The notes below the pieces were generated by a model that was given only the letters and a program-made list of their open reading frames with translations, was not told the DNA's origin and did not search any database. Below, one piece after another: positions 26,301 through 38,100 of a stretch of DNA of 64,000 nt (position 1 is its first letter; the number at the start of each line of letters is the position of its first letter). The position numbers and the translations under genes were made by a program. Where the stretch lies: contig CM028902.1 of assembly GCA_016801885.1 (NCBI GenBank), positions 19,201,080 through 19,265,079 on the forward strand. Reading direction: 5' to 3'. This DNA is from Toxotes chatareus. Its lineage: Eukaryota > Chordata > Actinopteri > Toxotidae.

Positions 26301-27609
26301 GTAGTCAGAGCAAACCAGCCTCGAGAAGCTTCTGTCAGACTCTCAGTTTCTCCCCTGGAGAGACAGGGAGTCCAGCAGAGCTTTCACAGTCACCAGAAGC
26401 ACATTTATGGCCCTTTGAGAGAGGCACTGTGGGGGCACCTCTGTCGTAGCTGAGCTAGCGGCTCTGCTATGAAAGGCTCTCCGATGTGTGTGTCTGTGGG
26501 GGAGCGTCCCATGTGTTGTGTTCACTGCCAGTGCAAAGGAATAAATCTTGTTCATGCACAATGCATGTAAAAGCCATTTTTACACTGATACAGGTATTAT
26601 TTAATGGAAAAAAAAAAAGTATCACTATCATACGCCAACAAATATCTGTGTTTATGTGTACAGCGCAAAAAACTAAAAAATAATAGCAGGGATGTAGTTC
26701 CTCCGTAAGACACAGAGAGATTGACAAGACAACAGCTGAATGAAACTCTTAAACAGCTCAGAGGATTCGATAGATGTACTATATGTAGAGAAAATTAACG
26801 TGTTTGAAATTTTAAGTATTTCTTTCTCCATCACAGGTCTTTCATGTACTATGTGTTCCAACATCAAAACATAAACATTAAACCCTGCACAAGGCTCTCC
26901 TCTGGCAATTCATCCCTGTCTGATATTTTTATCCCCGGAATGTTCACTTCATATCCACAATACTGCTAATCCTTCAAAGACGTCTTACTTCACTACACAA
27001 AACAGTCTGTGGCAATGTTTTACACAGGTTTCACACTAGGGGACAGTTAGTCAATGAAGTTATCACAAATATATAGCTTGAGAGGATCCTCGGTCATTGA
27101 TTGTTAGCCAGTTGCCAGGCAATGTTCAGATTCAGTTGACAAATAACCCCAGTGTCCAACTGAGAGGTAATGAAATGGAATAGCAGAGAGGAACCGTGTG
27201 TCTACATTGTGCTCTGTGGAAGGAGAGACCTTGAGAAGAAAAAAAAACCAGCTTGTTACTGCAGACTGTTAATCAAAACACATTACAGGTACAAGCTGGA
27301 AGAAAGTACCCTCATCTCAGTGCAGATCAAGGTCGATGTTGGCTCCTTCTCGCTTTACGCCTCTTTCATCTGGAGCTTGCAGTACAGCTTGACATGAATA
27401 TCCATGTCCTTGAGAAGGGCATCCCTGCTGTGTCAATGTTGATAATACAGTTGGGATTATATTTAAAGAACATATCTGGAACATATTTAAAAGACTTGGG
27501 GTTAGATTAGAGTTGAGAAAGAGTTGAAAGTAAAGCTGTAAAGAGCTGTTTCCATTTTTATTCTATGTAATTTTGCATAAAAATCATTTTAAGAACTGAC
27601 GAGGAACTG

Positions 27610-27858
27610 TGAATGTCTGTACAGCATTTTGTACAAACCCATTCAACAGCTGTTGAAACATTTTATTAAAAACCAAAACAACAAAAATGTCAATCTCATG
27701 GTGCCGTCTAGAGGACAAGTAGGAGGATTTCCGGTCTATTAATGTCTGTACAAAATTTTATGCCAATCTGTCCAGTGGTTGTTGAGATATTTCAGTCTGG
27801 GCCGAAGTGGTGGATGGACTGACCAACACTGCAGAGAGGAACTCTGACGTGGCTAAAA
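27610..27858 (+). repeat. Interspersed repeat family R1, 3' portion (unit 2)
   Basis: This is the tandem-duplication counterpart of 16317-16567, with the same blocks and order. The terminal A-run is one base shorter. Confidence 0.7.
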
Positions 27859-29141
27859 GCATAAATCCCATTATGAGTTAATTACTTCACAGTAGGGTAT
27901 ATATACCACTAATCTGCCAGGAATATTAATCATAATTTACATACTGGAAAATCTTACTCAAACACTTCTGCTGTTACCATTTTGTAAATATATTTATCTG
28001 TCAGCATTTTATGCGATCACTGTAGATGGACACAGGGGATGCTATATCATCTGTGATGAGGCACGACCACAGTGCTAATGATTTGAGTGCAAGATTTTGA
28101 ATTTGTCTTTTTATGTGTGGTAGCACTGTGATGGGTGGGGTGGGCTGTGGAGAGGGGTAACTGGCTGCTGGTTTAGGATCAGGGTAACATCTCCAGCAGA
28201 TTGAGGCAGGTGATGTAACATTATCAGAGTGATGAGTGAGGGAAAATAACAGTTGATGGATGGAGGAGAGAAAAAAGAGACCCTTTAGGCCTGGTTGAAT
28301 ATATTGCCACCGCAATTACCTCCAATATCGGCCAATGGCCCATTCAGGGTTTGTCATAGGTTCAGGGCGTTACTTAACCTTGCTAAGCCTAAGTAGAATG
28401 AGAGTGAAAATGATAATTGAGTGGTCATTACAGATGAGGATCTTGTGTTAATAGGTGCTAAATGATCATTCAGGAGGGATTAAATGAGTCTGAATGGCTG
28501 AGTGGGAGATGGCGGATGGAGGATATTAGTATCATTATTATTGGATAGTATGGTTGCTATTGGCATTTCCAGAATTAAAGTTGTAGGTTATAGCTGTAAG
28601 GGGGAGATCCTCTGTGCTGGCTAAGCTATAAAGGAGCCACATCTAATTAAGAAGCAAAATTAAAATGCTCAACCAATAGATGGTTTTGTTTTGAAGCCCA
28701 CACAGAGGGGGAGGACATGTCACCACGCCTTTCCAATACAACACCTTGTCTACCTTTTAAAAACTCATAAAGTTTGTTTTTTACACTTCCTGTCTTTTCT
28801 TCCTTTCAGAGCTCACCTTGTCGTACTCTGGTGTTTCATTTCATTTCTCTAAGCTCCTTTTTACCAATGAGCATCAGATATGAAACACAAGAATGAAACA
28901 TGACACAGCTGAACCCAAGATGATGAGCGTATGGATTTATGTGCCACTGCATCACACGGTATTCTACGTGGGAGGTGGGTGTTAAAGACTGTACATGAAA
29001 TAGAAACTGCTGTGATGTTGTTTATGCTTAAGGGTTTAATGTAAACTGCACCCATCATTTCCTCATGACAGTCCAGCATAGGTTAATAAGCAGTTGCTTT
29101 TGAGTGCTAGCACACGTGCAGGTGTATTCACATGTCTACAG

Positions 29142-29786
29142 CAGAGGTTTTCAAACTGTGAGGTGAGAGTTGAAGAGGTAGCATGGAAGAAGAGACGTGA
29201 GGCAAAGATACTGTTGAGTCAAAGGGCGCAGGTGCATGCTGGTGTTCTGACAAATTTTGACTTGTAATGAATTTGTGTCAAAATCCATTTTCCTTCTCGG
29301 GGTCATAACTCAAATCTGAATATAAACACTTGATAAATGTATTTTTACATTCAGTGGGACTTACTTTTAAAGGGTATCATTATCTTTCATTGCAAATAAA
29401 TGTCCTTAAATTTGCCCAGAAATAACAGGAAAAAAAGACACTTCTAATTTTTTTGTTCAATTTTTTAAAGTTTTCTTGAGTTTCAAAGTAATCCAGTGTG
29501 ATTTGACTCTAAATCCATGAGTACCTGGCAAGTAGGAACTGCTAATAGCTAATTTGGCATGCTTGATGTCAAAATGAAAACAATACAAGCTGAAGCTGTA
29601 GCCCACAGCTGACTCACAGACTCATGGAAACATCATACTTCCTATTTCCATCGCTCAAAGCCCCTAAATTATAGCTGAAGTTCCAAAACTCAGAACATAA
29701 TCACCCCCCTAACTGAGGTAAGGGGGGGGTAGTTTCCCCATTTTTGTCTGAGGGCCCCAGACTTGATACCCTGTATCAAAACCCTG
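29142..29786. mobile_element. Non-autonomous hAT-type DNA transposon, copy in unit 2
   Basis: This is the duplicate of the 17851-18494 element, carried by the tandem duplication and not an independent insertion. It has the same termini and the same imperfect 8-bp flanks (29134-29141 and 29787-29794). It is one C longer in the run near 29740. Confidence 0.75.
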
Positions 29787-30785
29787 TTCTACGGCAACAC
29801 TAGAGCATGAATGAATACAGCTGACGTCTACTGAATCAGCTGTACTTGCTGTCTGTCACCTTTACTGCCAACAGAAGGTGCCATTTGATCCAGAAGGTCG
29901 TCTTTAAAAACCCCCATCAGCTGCTGGGATGAGTCTGACACACCCACATTCAAAAGAGTGCAAATAACAGGTTCAGCAGAATAGGCACTGATCAGTTGAG
30001 GCAGATTGACTGTGAAGTGCCAGCATACATCAACATACATACATGTGTCTGAATTAAAATCACTTTGTTGTCTCTATGTCCAGCACCTATCAAAGAAACA
30101 ATAGAAAACAGAGCAAAAGAAAAACTTTCTTGCTGTGTCGCTTTCACTCTCTTTGATTCCCTTTTTTTTTTTAATTACTTGCTTGATTATTCACTTCCCC
30201 CATTCATCTTCTCTCCTAGAAAACAGAAATTCAAGGGTTTGAGAGGCTGACGACTAACTGCACTATAGGCTCAAATGTATCATTTGATGAGCTACACTCC
30301 TGCAACTACCTGCAACGTTAAGCCGTAGGCCTGGTTTGATTACACAGAACAGGACAGACCTTTTCCTGAGCTATCTTTACATATTCACAAAAATGCAACA
30401 CCTTTTTCTAACTAATTTGTTTGTGATGGGTTTACACTCTGAACATTGTACATTTTATTTTATCCCCTGGCATTTATGACAAGTGCTCTGAGCACCTTGA
30501 GTTCAAAACTTCAAACTACTGGAAGATAAATTCTGTGTATCACTGCTGTCTATCTATGGCACCCTATCGCAGTGGGTGGAAGGGTCAGCTGTACTGCTGT
30601 AAGGGCCAATTCGTCTTGTCAACAAAAATGAAAAGACAGAAAAGGCTGGAAGTCCTTGTTGTTCCGGATACGGAACAATTTGACAGAAGTCACCACACCA
30701 TTAGTGGAGCACTTTGAATTTTGGGTATGTTGAAGGGGGCAGAGAGAATAATGGTGCAGCTTGATTTTAAGGCATCAACTCCTTC

Positions 30786-33449
30786 CTGTCCTGCCCTCTG
30801 CCTGTGATGTGGTGAGGACAGGTACTTTCCTTGACTGACTGCTTCTTGCCTCTCCAGCTGGAATACAGCGGCTGATGCAGGGAACAGGAGACTGAATGAC
30901 TTGTCATCCCCTCCTCCAGTGACTACAGTACACAAAGAACCTCTGACTCCTAAAGGTGAGGTTATGCCTGAATAGAACTAGCTTGTATGAAGTAGGAAAT
31001 CAAAATTGTTTATAGCTGTTCCAAAAGGCCACACAGGAAGGCAGAGTGAAAAAAAACCTGTCCATCACAAAGAGTGGGGAAACGTTTAAATATTGGGATA
31101 ATGGTGCACATTTTCAGACAGTCTGTCTTGGAAGGCATTTATCGTGTTGTACTCGGTTATTCACGCAAAAAGTGACGGAAATAGTTCTGTCGAGAGTGAG
31201 AAAAGGGAGCTAGCGAGAAGAGCGCAGGCCCTGACTCCTTTCTCGTCCTCGCACAGACGGTCAGTCATGGCTTGAAGTGGTTGCAAATGCTGGATCATCA
31301 GTTTTAACACATGAACTTATGGCTCACTCTCTGTGGTATGCAGTTTGATGGCAGAGAGAACTGTAGACTACATCTGAGCTATTTAGTCTTTCTGCTGTGT
31401 CCTGCAAGACCTGTGTCCCCTGATTGTACATGACAGCTTTCGCTGCAACCCATCAGGAACACCCACTGTAGCATTGAGGGGTTGGGCTCCCACTAACTTT
31501 GACATAAGCTATGACATTGAAAAAAAATTGTCCGCCTCTCAACGCTGCCTGCTTATTTGTTGTAACCACAGTGGAAGATTAAACAGAATTCATCCTTCAT
31601 TCCTAACAACATCACGCTCTTTTGTTGCTTTTGCTTCATGCATGTATCCCTTTGGTCCATGGACACAGGCAAAGCCATCTAACCTCGACATCCTGCCTCC
31701 CCATGGTCACTGAGGATTAATGGATGTTGAGTTGTCACAGCCTAGTTTAAACCAACACAAACGTTCGGTAGCTTGCTCTCAGTGTCACATATTAATTTCA
31801 AGGTAGTGTAGTATATTCATGTTTTTATCATTATGTTGATAGAACATCCTTTCAAAGCCCATTTGTCAGCTGTCTTGACAGTCTGCATTAATCTGAATTC
31901 GTTTCCTCACTCCCCCCGACACTAAATCGAACGATCAGTATTTTGTTATAGCTAGGTTTCTGTAACAAACCTGAACAATGTACTTTGATTCCATTAAACC
32001 TAAAAAAACAAGGTTTGTAAGCTTATACTTTCTGCAGCTCACATATTTCGGAAGTTAAAGTTCTAATATACAGCCTCCAGCTTATTTACATATTTATTTT
32101 CTTTAAAAAAGTTACTCAGATCTCCTCCTCATGGCTATGGGTTATTGAGAGGTTCAATCTCCTTCTGCCCTCACCTTATCTACTCAGTTTTAGTGTCTGC
32201 ACTGGTTTCAAAGAGGCTAAAAGTGCCTTTATGAATCAGTGTTGAGATTTTATTGATTGCTTTAAAAACACAAAAACAGGGTTTACGTGCCTGACCTTTT
32301 AAATCCCTATGAGCAATAACTGCACCCTGAGGTGCCTGGACAGAATATTGCTTTTTATCTTGACTCAAGAGCAGTGCGCTCTCTATTACAGCTCCTATGA
32401 TTAAAAACTATGTTTATAAATTGCCCTGTAATAAATATTCGGTTGTTTTAATGATAACCAAGATGCTGATGTCACACAATGCTGACTGAAACTATAATCA
32501 CGCAGAAACCTCAAGTGTCAGGAAGAAAATCACTTGCCACAGTGATAAGTCTGTCTGGTAGCAACAGCTGTTTTTTTTTTTTGTCAAACAAAAGGAGGTG
32601 GGAAAGCAAAACAAAACAAAAAAATGGAAATGTTAAAATTGCAACAACAGACATATTATCACCTTACAAAGTTGATTAAGTAATAATATAGGCAAACAGT
32701 TATTTACTAATTACACATACTGCAGACATGGAACAATATTAGCATTCTTCTGGAATTATATTTCTGGCAACATGAATAATGTAAGTCCAATACACACTCT
32801 GGCTCCTAGCTGCTAAATTCACCACTATATTCAGTGGCTACACACTAATGTTCATGTAGCATACAGAGGGTCTATCAGGGCTTCTTTTTGCCGAAAGCAG
32901 AAGCCTGTTGTGTTAGAAGCTGATGCTAATGAGAAGATGTGCTGTGGAGCTGAGGGGATCTGCAGAGTTGGGTGATAATTCTCAGTGGGTTTGTCTCTAC
33001 AAGTGAACCCTTTCACATTACACATGGTCATCTTATATATTGTCAATATATAAAGTAATGAATAGTGCAGCCTTAATAAAAGAAAATTCAGTGTCAACGG
33101 TGTCAAAATCCAAGGAAATCCACAGAAGGCATTGTTTAATTTCTAAATGATCAGAGGCAGTGCAGTACAAAAACATTACAACCAATAAAGTTACTTGTAT
33201 GTTACATCTAATCATTAGCTGATCAACCAAAACAAATCACTGTATTAACCAGCCTCCAGATGTTGGCTTTTAAATAAACAAATTTTCAAAAATGTCTAGC
33301 TATTCCTTTAAGTGAGCTTGACTAAAATGCAAAAATGTAAATGACATTCTCACATGGTAACAACTGCTGTAAATGTGCGCACAACTCCTTTCACTAGAGG
33401 TCAAATGGCATTTCAGTAAACACACAATTTGCCGAACAGCGTTGTGGGA
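30786..33449. other. Intergenic sequence between the duplication and the cdh13 3' end
   Basis: No coding or structural RNA gene is seen in these 2.7 kb. Sequence from about 32930 to 33085 resembles 5462-5610 and is an interspersed-repeat fragment. Other parts are AT-rich unique-looking DNA with a T12 run near 32571-32582. Confidence 0.55.
32930..33085 (+). repeat. Interspersed repeat family R5, copy 2
   Basis: The blocks GGAGCTGAGGGGATCTGCAG, GGTGATAATTCTCAG, GGGTTTGTCTCTACAAGTGA and TTTCACATTACACA parallel 5462-5610. The sequence then reads AAAGTAATGAATAGTGCAGC, which looks like the end of a dispersed element. Confidence 0.5.
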
Positions 33450-35089
33450 ATTTTCAGTAACGGCTTTATTAAATTAGTGCAAAAGACAAACGTAACTCAT
33501 TCAAAATGTCATCTTTTTCTTCAAGGTGGTCGTCCACACAAATCCACACACGCTACGTTCTCTTGATGAGCGCAAGAGAAAAAAAGCGAAACTATCCACC
33601 AAAACCACAGCCTTTGTTTTCTTCTTACACATCTTCTGGTGACTTGTAATGGGAGATGGAGAGAGAGGGCAGAACTGACGGGAGACAAAATCAAACCTAA
33701 ACACATGGCAGTCATCAAAACAAGACTCCTGATTCTGCAATTAATCACAGATTTAAAAGTAAAAAAACAAAAAAAGAGGTTACAAGAAAATAGTCAACAC
33801 ATCAATAGCTTTAGAAATAGTGCCTAAAATTCACAGAAAAAAAGGTTTCCTTTTTTATTTACTCACTGTGTGGGTGATCAAAGAACTTGCAATCAAAGTA
33901 CATAAGTTAATCAATACTGTATATTTATACAATGGTAAAAAATAAAATATTTATATAATAGTACTTTTTTTTTTTTTTTAGGTTTACACCGTTACTATAA
34001 AGATATACTGTTTTCCACTCCATGACAACTAATGCAATAAAAACAGAAGCAAAATCGAAGAAACGACTCCAGAGAGTTTCTGACTTTGAAGGCTTATGGC
34101 TACCACCTTGTCCTAAAAGACCACAACCACTGCAGACAAAGAAAACAGGCTTTGTTCTTTCCACTTAAAGAGGGAAACAAGATCAAACACAGTCTGTGAC
34201 AAGAAAAGAAAAGAACACATCAAAAAGTCAATGCTCTTCCCTGACCAGGACAGTAGCTCAGCCTTCGCAGTGTTCCCTGGCCCACCGAGAGACAGAGAGT
34301 GGTCGATAGCTAGACGGGGAGACGGGGAAGGAGAGGCAGATAATAGTGGGGACGATGTCTATGCATTTTGGGGGAGGGGGTTGTTTAAGGATGGAGCAGA
34401 GGGGAAAAGATAACAGAGAAATAGAGGTAGCTATGACAGGAGAAAAAGGGAAGGAGGAGAAAAAGAAAGCTGGGGATGGAGGGAAAAAGTTTCAGATGAA
34501 ATGTGGGAAAAGACCAGAGAGTTTAAAGGTGAGGTCCAATATGAAATAGATTTATAGCTTTTGTTTTGTTACAATATCAATATACATGTTGTTTCAAGTA
34601 TCTCCTACGGATGTGGCATGTTGCCATGAACGCTGCTAACACCCTGTGTTTGTCTGCCAGTGTAACGGTGACTTGCCAAAATGAAATACAATGAAAACTG
34701 TTTAAAAAAAAAATGGTATAATCGATTTAGAAGGAGAAGTGTAGAGAGGGGGGACAGATGGAGGAAAAAAGAAAAAGAACTGAGTCGGGAAGAGATAAAG
34801 AGATGGGATAAGACTGAAGTGGGGAAAGACAGATGCAACAAGGAAAGTAAAGATGAAGAGAAGAAGACAAGAGAGTGGCAACAGGATAAGTGAGAAATCT
34901 TTAAAAAAAAAAGTTGTGCCAGTGGGGATTGTGTGTATTTTCTTGTTTGATTTGTCATGGTGAGAAGACTTCTTCTCGCTTCTTCTTCTTTTTCATCTTC
35001 TTCTTCTCTCCTAAGCCTGGGTTGCGTGGGGGAGATAAGTCGTTGCTTTTCAGTGTTGCGAAAAGGACTACGGGAGGTTTCAGCAGAAT
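33450..35089 (-). other. cdh13: cdh13 3' untranslated region (inferred)
   Basis: This stretch runs from the TAG stop at 35090-35092 to just past the AATAAA at 33465-33470. The sense strand is strongly pyrimidine-rich between about 34330 and 34900; the plus strand shows long GGA/GAA/AAG-rich runs. A minus-strand open frame through this region is a low-complexity Ser/Leu/Phe-rich translation of pyrimidine tracts and is not a protein. The T-rich tract on the plus strand near 33967-33979 and a second TTTATT at 33854-33859 could mark alternative poly(A) sites. The exact 3' end is inferred. Confidence 0.55.
33465..33470 (-). promoter_or_regulatory. Candidate cdh13 poly(A) signal AATAAA
   Basis: The minus strand reads ATTTAATAAAGCCGTTACTG here, a canonical AATAAA about 1.63 kb downstream of the proposed stop codon. 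Cleavage would be expected some 10-30 bases lower, near 33440-33455. AT-rich DNA yields AATAAA by chance, so this is a plausible rather than proven 3' end. Confidence 0.45.
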
Positions 35090-35097
35090 CTACAGGC
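35090..35097 (-). CDS. cdh13: cdh13 terminal coding exon (Cys-Leu-stop)
   Basis: The donor at 47521 leaves one base (T). A matching acceptor, CCAACCAG, ends at 35098, preceded by a long pyrimidine tract on the minus strand. The exon then begins GC CTG TAG, so the spliced codons read TGC (Cys), CTG (Leu), TAG (stop). The protein therefore ends ...LALLCL. From family knowledge, human CDH13 also ends in Cys-Leu directly after its hydrophobic tail, which strongly supports this otherwise invisible exon. Only 8 coding bases lie here; the rest of the exon is 3' UTR. The intron is about 12.4 kb. Transcript evidence would be needed to exclude another acceptor, but phase, stop placement and the conserved two-residue ending all agree. 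Confidence 0.75.
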
Positions 35098-35157
35098 CTG
35101 GTTGGAGAGGAGGAAGAGGAAGAGGAAGAGGAGGAGGAGGAGGAGGAGGAGGAGAAG
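35098..35157 (-). promoter_or_regulatory. Terminal-exon splice acceptor whose polypyrimidine tract is a (TCC/TTCC)n microsatellite
   Basis: On the plus strand 35107-35157 is an almost uninterrupted GGA/AGG-type purine repeat. Read on the cdh13 sense strand it is a (TCC)n/(TTCC)n pyrimidine tract that ends in CTCTCCAACCAG at the acceptor. The tract is both a simple sequence repeat and the presumed U2AF-binding region. Length variation could modulate splicing to the last exon (inference). Confidence 0.65.
35107..35157 (+). repeat. (GGA)n/(GGAA)n purine microsatellite
   Basis: This is a polypurine run of AGG, GGAA and GGA units. It lies directly upstream of the proposed cdh13 last-exon acceptor on the opposite strand. 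Confidence 0.95.
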
Positions 35158-38100
35158 GGGTGATGAGAGGAAAAGAGAAAAGAAGAGGAGAAATGTGTGG
35201 GAAGGGAAGGAGAGAAGAGAAGAGATAAGGTAAAGTCAAGGTCGTCAATCAAGCAGATCAACTGCAATCAGTTACATAGGACAGGTACTGTGTCATTAAA
35301 GATTGAGTGAGGACAGAAGAGAGAAGTTATAATTGTTCACTCTGAGGCCACCTTTAGGAAGAAGGAACTAAGTAACTGGCTTTAATGTGAAGGTCCACCC
35401 TGAGCTGGTGTCAGCTCGCCATCCTCAGCATCTTTGACATGTTAATCACTGTGGCTGAACACAAGCAACTCTCTCCAGAGTTAGAGCTCAGAGAAGTGCA
35501 CCGTGTTTTTGATTTACCATGCCACTGAGAGACACTTTCTGGGGTAACTACAGCGAAGATTAATTGGCTACTGACGTGTACCTAGAATACCTAAATTTTT
35601 ACTTCAGAATGAGTTAAGTTCATGGCACCGAGGACAGCTCTGAAGCAGAAAATATGGCCATGTGTTCAACAAATTAGTCTGGACTGAACTCGCCCTTTAT
35701 TTTGAGCGAGGAGAATCTGTTTCTATTCACGCAACATAATCTTTATGAGAACCAGCGAGCTTGAAATCCGGCGTGGTTTGTATGTTCATTTTTGCACTGA
35801 TACTGTGTTTTCCCTGGTGATACAGAGGTTTGAATGACTCTACAGAAAAGGAGCAGGGTAGGGTATTTCTCTGCTAATGTGACAGTTTGTCTCATCAGTC
35901 TGGTAGAATTGCTCACAATGACCTGGTTCGAAATTTGATTTAGCAAATACACACACACTGTCTTACATACCCACAGCAGGCACATGTACCTACACACACA
36001 GGCATACACAGGCACAGGCACAGAGGCACACACACACTGCAGTAAGAAATGTGAGAGTGTATTGATTGCCTCTGCCAGCCATCACCCTCCTTGTCTGCTC
36101 CCTATTTCTGACATGTTTGGAGACGGCTGAGCATTTGACAGAAACCCTCCTCACTCCCGCTCGCCATTTTGCTCAGTCTCTTCTCTCTTTTTTGCTTTTC
36201 CTGTCTTCTTTTTTTTAAAATCTGTTTTCTGATATGCCTGGATTGGATGGGGCACGTTATGCTTCTTTATGCTATGTCCTCTAACTTCACTGAAGGACAA
36301 AGTATTTCAAGCAGTCGAACAAAGCTGAAAAATATTTTAAATGGTTATACAGGGAGGTCCAGTTACTACCAAACTGTTCACTACGAGTTCAGGAAAAGGT
36401 CACTTTGCTTCTACTAAATTCTAATTGCGCTTCAATATGGATATGAGCACTTCACCACAGTCGCTGCATACTTCACAAGTGCACTCAGGAGAGCAAAAGG
36501 CAAATCAAGGTCAGGCAATCACTGTTGAGACCTTTTGCTCCTCTGTTGAACACAGTGCACAACCTCCCATTTTTAATGTACTCTATCCTGAGCATTATAT
36601 AAATAAAAAGAACCAGATTTTAAATTACTCTACCAACAAAGTTCTTAGCTTTCATTTTTCATACCACTCGTCTAATTCACTTTTTGTGTGCTAGTTCATT
36701 AGTTCTTCACTGTGAATTAGCATAGTCTGCTGTGATTCAGTGATGTGCTGTTTGGTGATAAGCTGCAAGTTGCAAAGCAACAAACACTCCTGCTATAATA
36801 TGTTTTTAAGTTGCTAATGTTAACTACAGTAGTTGCTAACGCAGCCTCTTCACGTGAAGCTCTACAGATTTAGTGCAATTCAGTTAGTGCAGTTCAAACT
36901 TAATTTACATAATATTTATTATGTAGAGTTTATGTATCATTAAATTAAAATGGACTGAATCACACAAACTAGTTTTTAAGTAGAAATTAGTTGTTGCTAA
37001 ATATTTACACCCAGAGACAGGCAGCAGACAAAGCTAACGTTAGCTTGCTAATAACCCATTTAGGTCTGACACTTAAATAAAATGCTGTTGATTAATTATG
37101 TAAAATGGGAATACTCTAAATTATGTTCCACAAAAATAGCACAATATACATGAAATTACATAGCATTATGCTAATACTTAACACTAAACAAGTAGCATCG
37201 GTTAGATTAGCATTTAGAAAAGACCTATACTTAGCTAGCTTAGTGACAGATTTATGTATTGCGGCTTCAGCCCAATTTAGGATTGATATATAACAGATGA
37301 GTTTACTTAAATTTAAATAAGTTTGTAATTATTTGGGCCTATATTACCCTGCCACAATTGACCATATCAATGTATGTATATGACATTTCCAGCTGACTTT
37401 ACAGTATACAAGTTGCCAGAACCACGCAATATGAGCAGTTTACAGTAAATCTCACACTGCTTTACCACTGTTAAATTCACTTCTGATCACTGTGACTGTG
37501 TGTAAGCACACTGTAAGTATAACACCTCAGTGCACAGATGCAGCAGTTACAGTGATCAGGTGTACCATAAGCATTCTGCCTTACTTAACAGGCTTTTCTT
37601 TAAGCCTTGCCTTTTACTGCTAATCTAGCAAAATGCATGCAGAAAAATGTGGTGTAAAACAACCAATTTGGAGGTGGTAATTTGTCATAGCTAGTGTTTG
37701 TTTCTAAAGGGTTTACTGTTTTCTCCATTTCTATTGTGAGCGCCTGAGTGGGTTGTACTGTTGCTCTCTCTGCTCTGGTCACACTTCTTGTGTGCTCTGT
37801 TTGATAAGTTGGCAGTCAAGCATCAGTCACACAAACTCGTCATGCGATTTGACTGCTGACATGCCAATACGTCTTTCAGTCTTTATCCTCAACCATCTCT
37901 GCCTCACTCTCCCTCTTTCCCCACATCTCTCTTTCTCTCTATGAGATTAGGGAGCGGTCTTGAAGAATGTGAACTATAATTTTCTCAGACATTCTGAAAT
38001 GAATTGGACTATACACTTCAGAAAATTCTGAAGCGATCGAAGCATGCCTGAATGGGGGTGAATATCTAATAGGGTGGACGGTATGGAACAGGTGCGGGTG

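Larger units (their letters stand above)
19478..30785 (+). repeat. Tandem segmental duplication, unit 2 (about 11.3 kb)
   Basis: This is the right unit, nearly identical to 8180-19477. Differences noticed by eye number about two dozen. They include a T-run of 19 versus 29 at 20047-20065, and a substitution at 20094 (C versus A at 8804). GC is replaced by AT near 21312, and T is replaced by C near 28313. There is an 11-base insertion near 30407 and a 5-base insertion near 30456. Most of the rest are 1-2 base homopolymer-length changes. Unit 2 ends at the CTGT of 30786-30789, where unique sequence CCTGCCCTC follows. Confidence 0.97.

Noticed and set aside
34605..35267. 220-residue minus-strand open frame, Ser/Leu/Phe-rich
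   Set aside because: It translates pyrimidine-rich low-complexity DNA, including a (TCC)n microsatellite. It overlaps the proposed cdh13 acceptor and 3' UTR and has no domain-like sequence.
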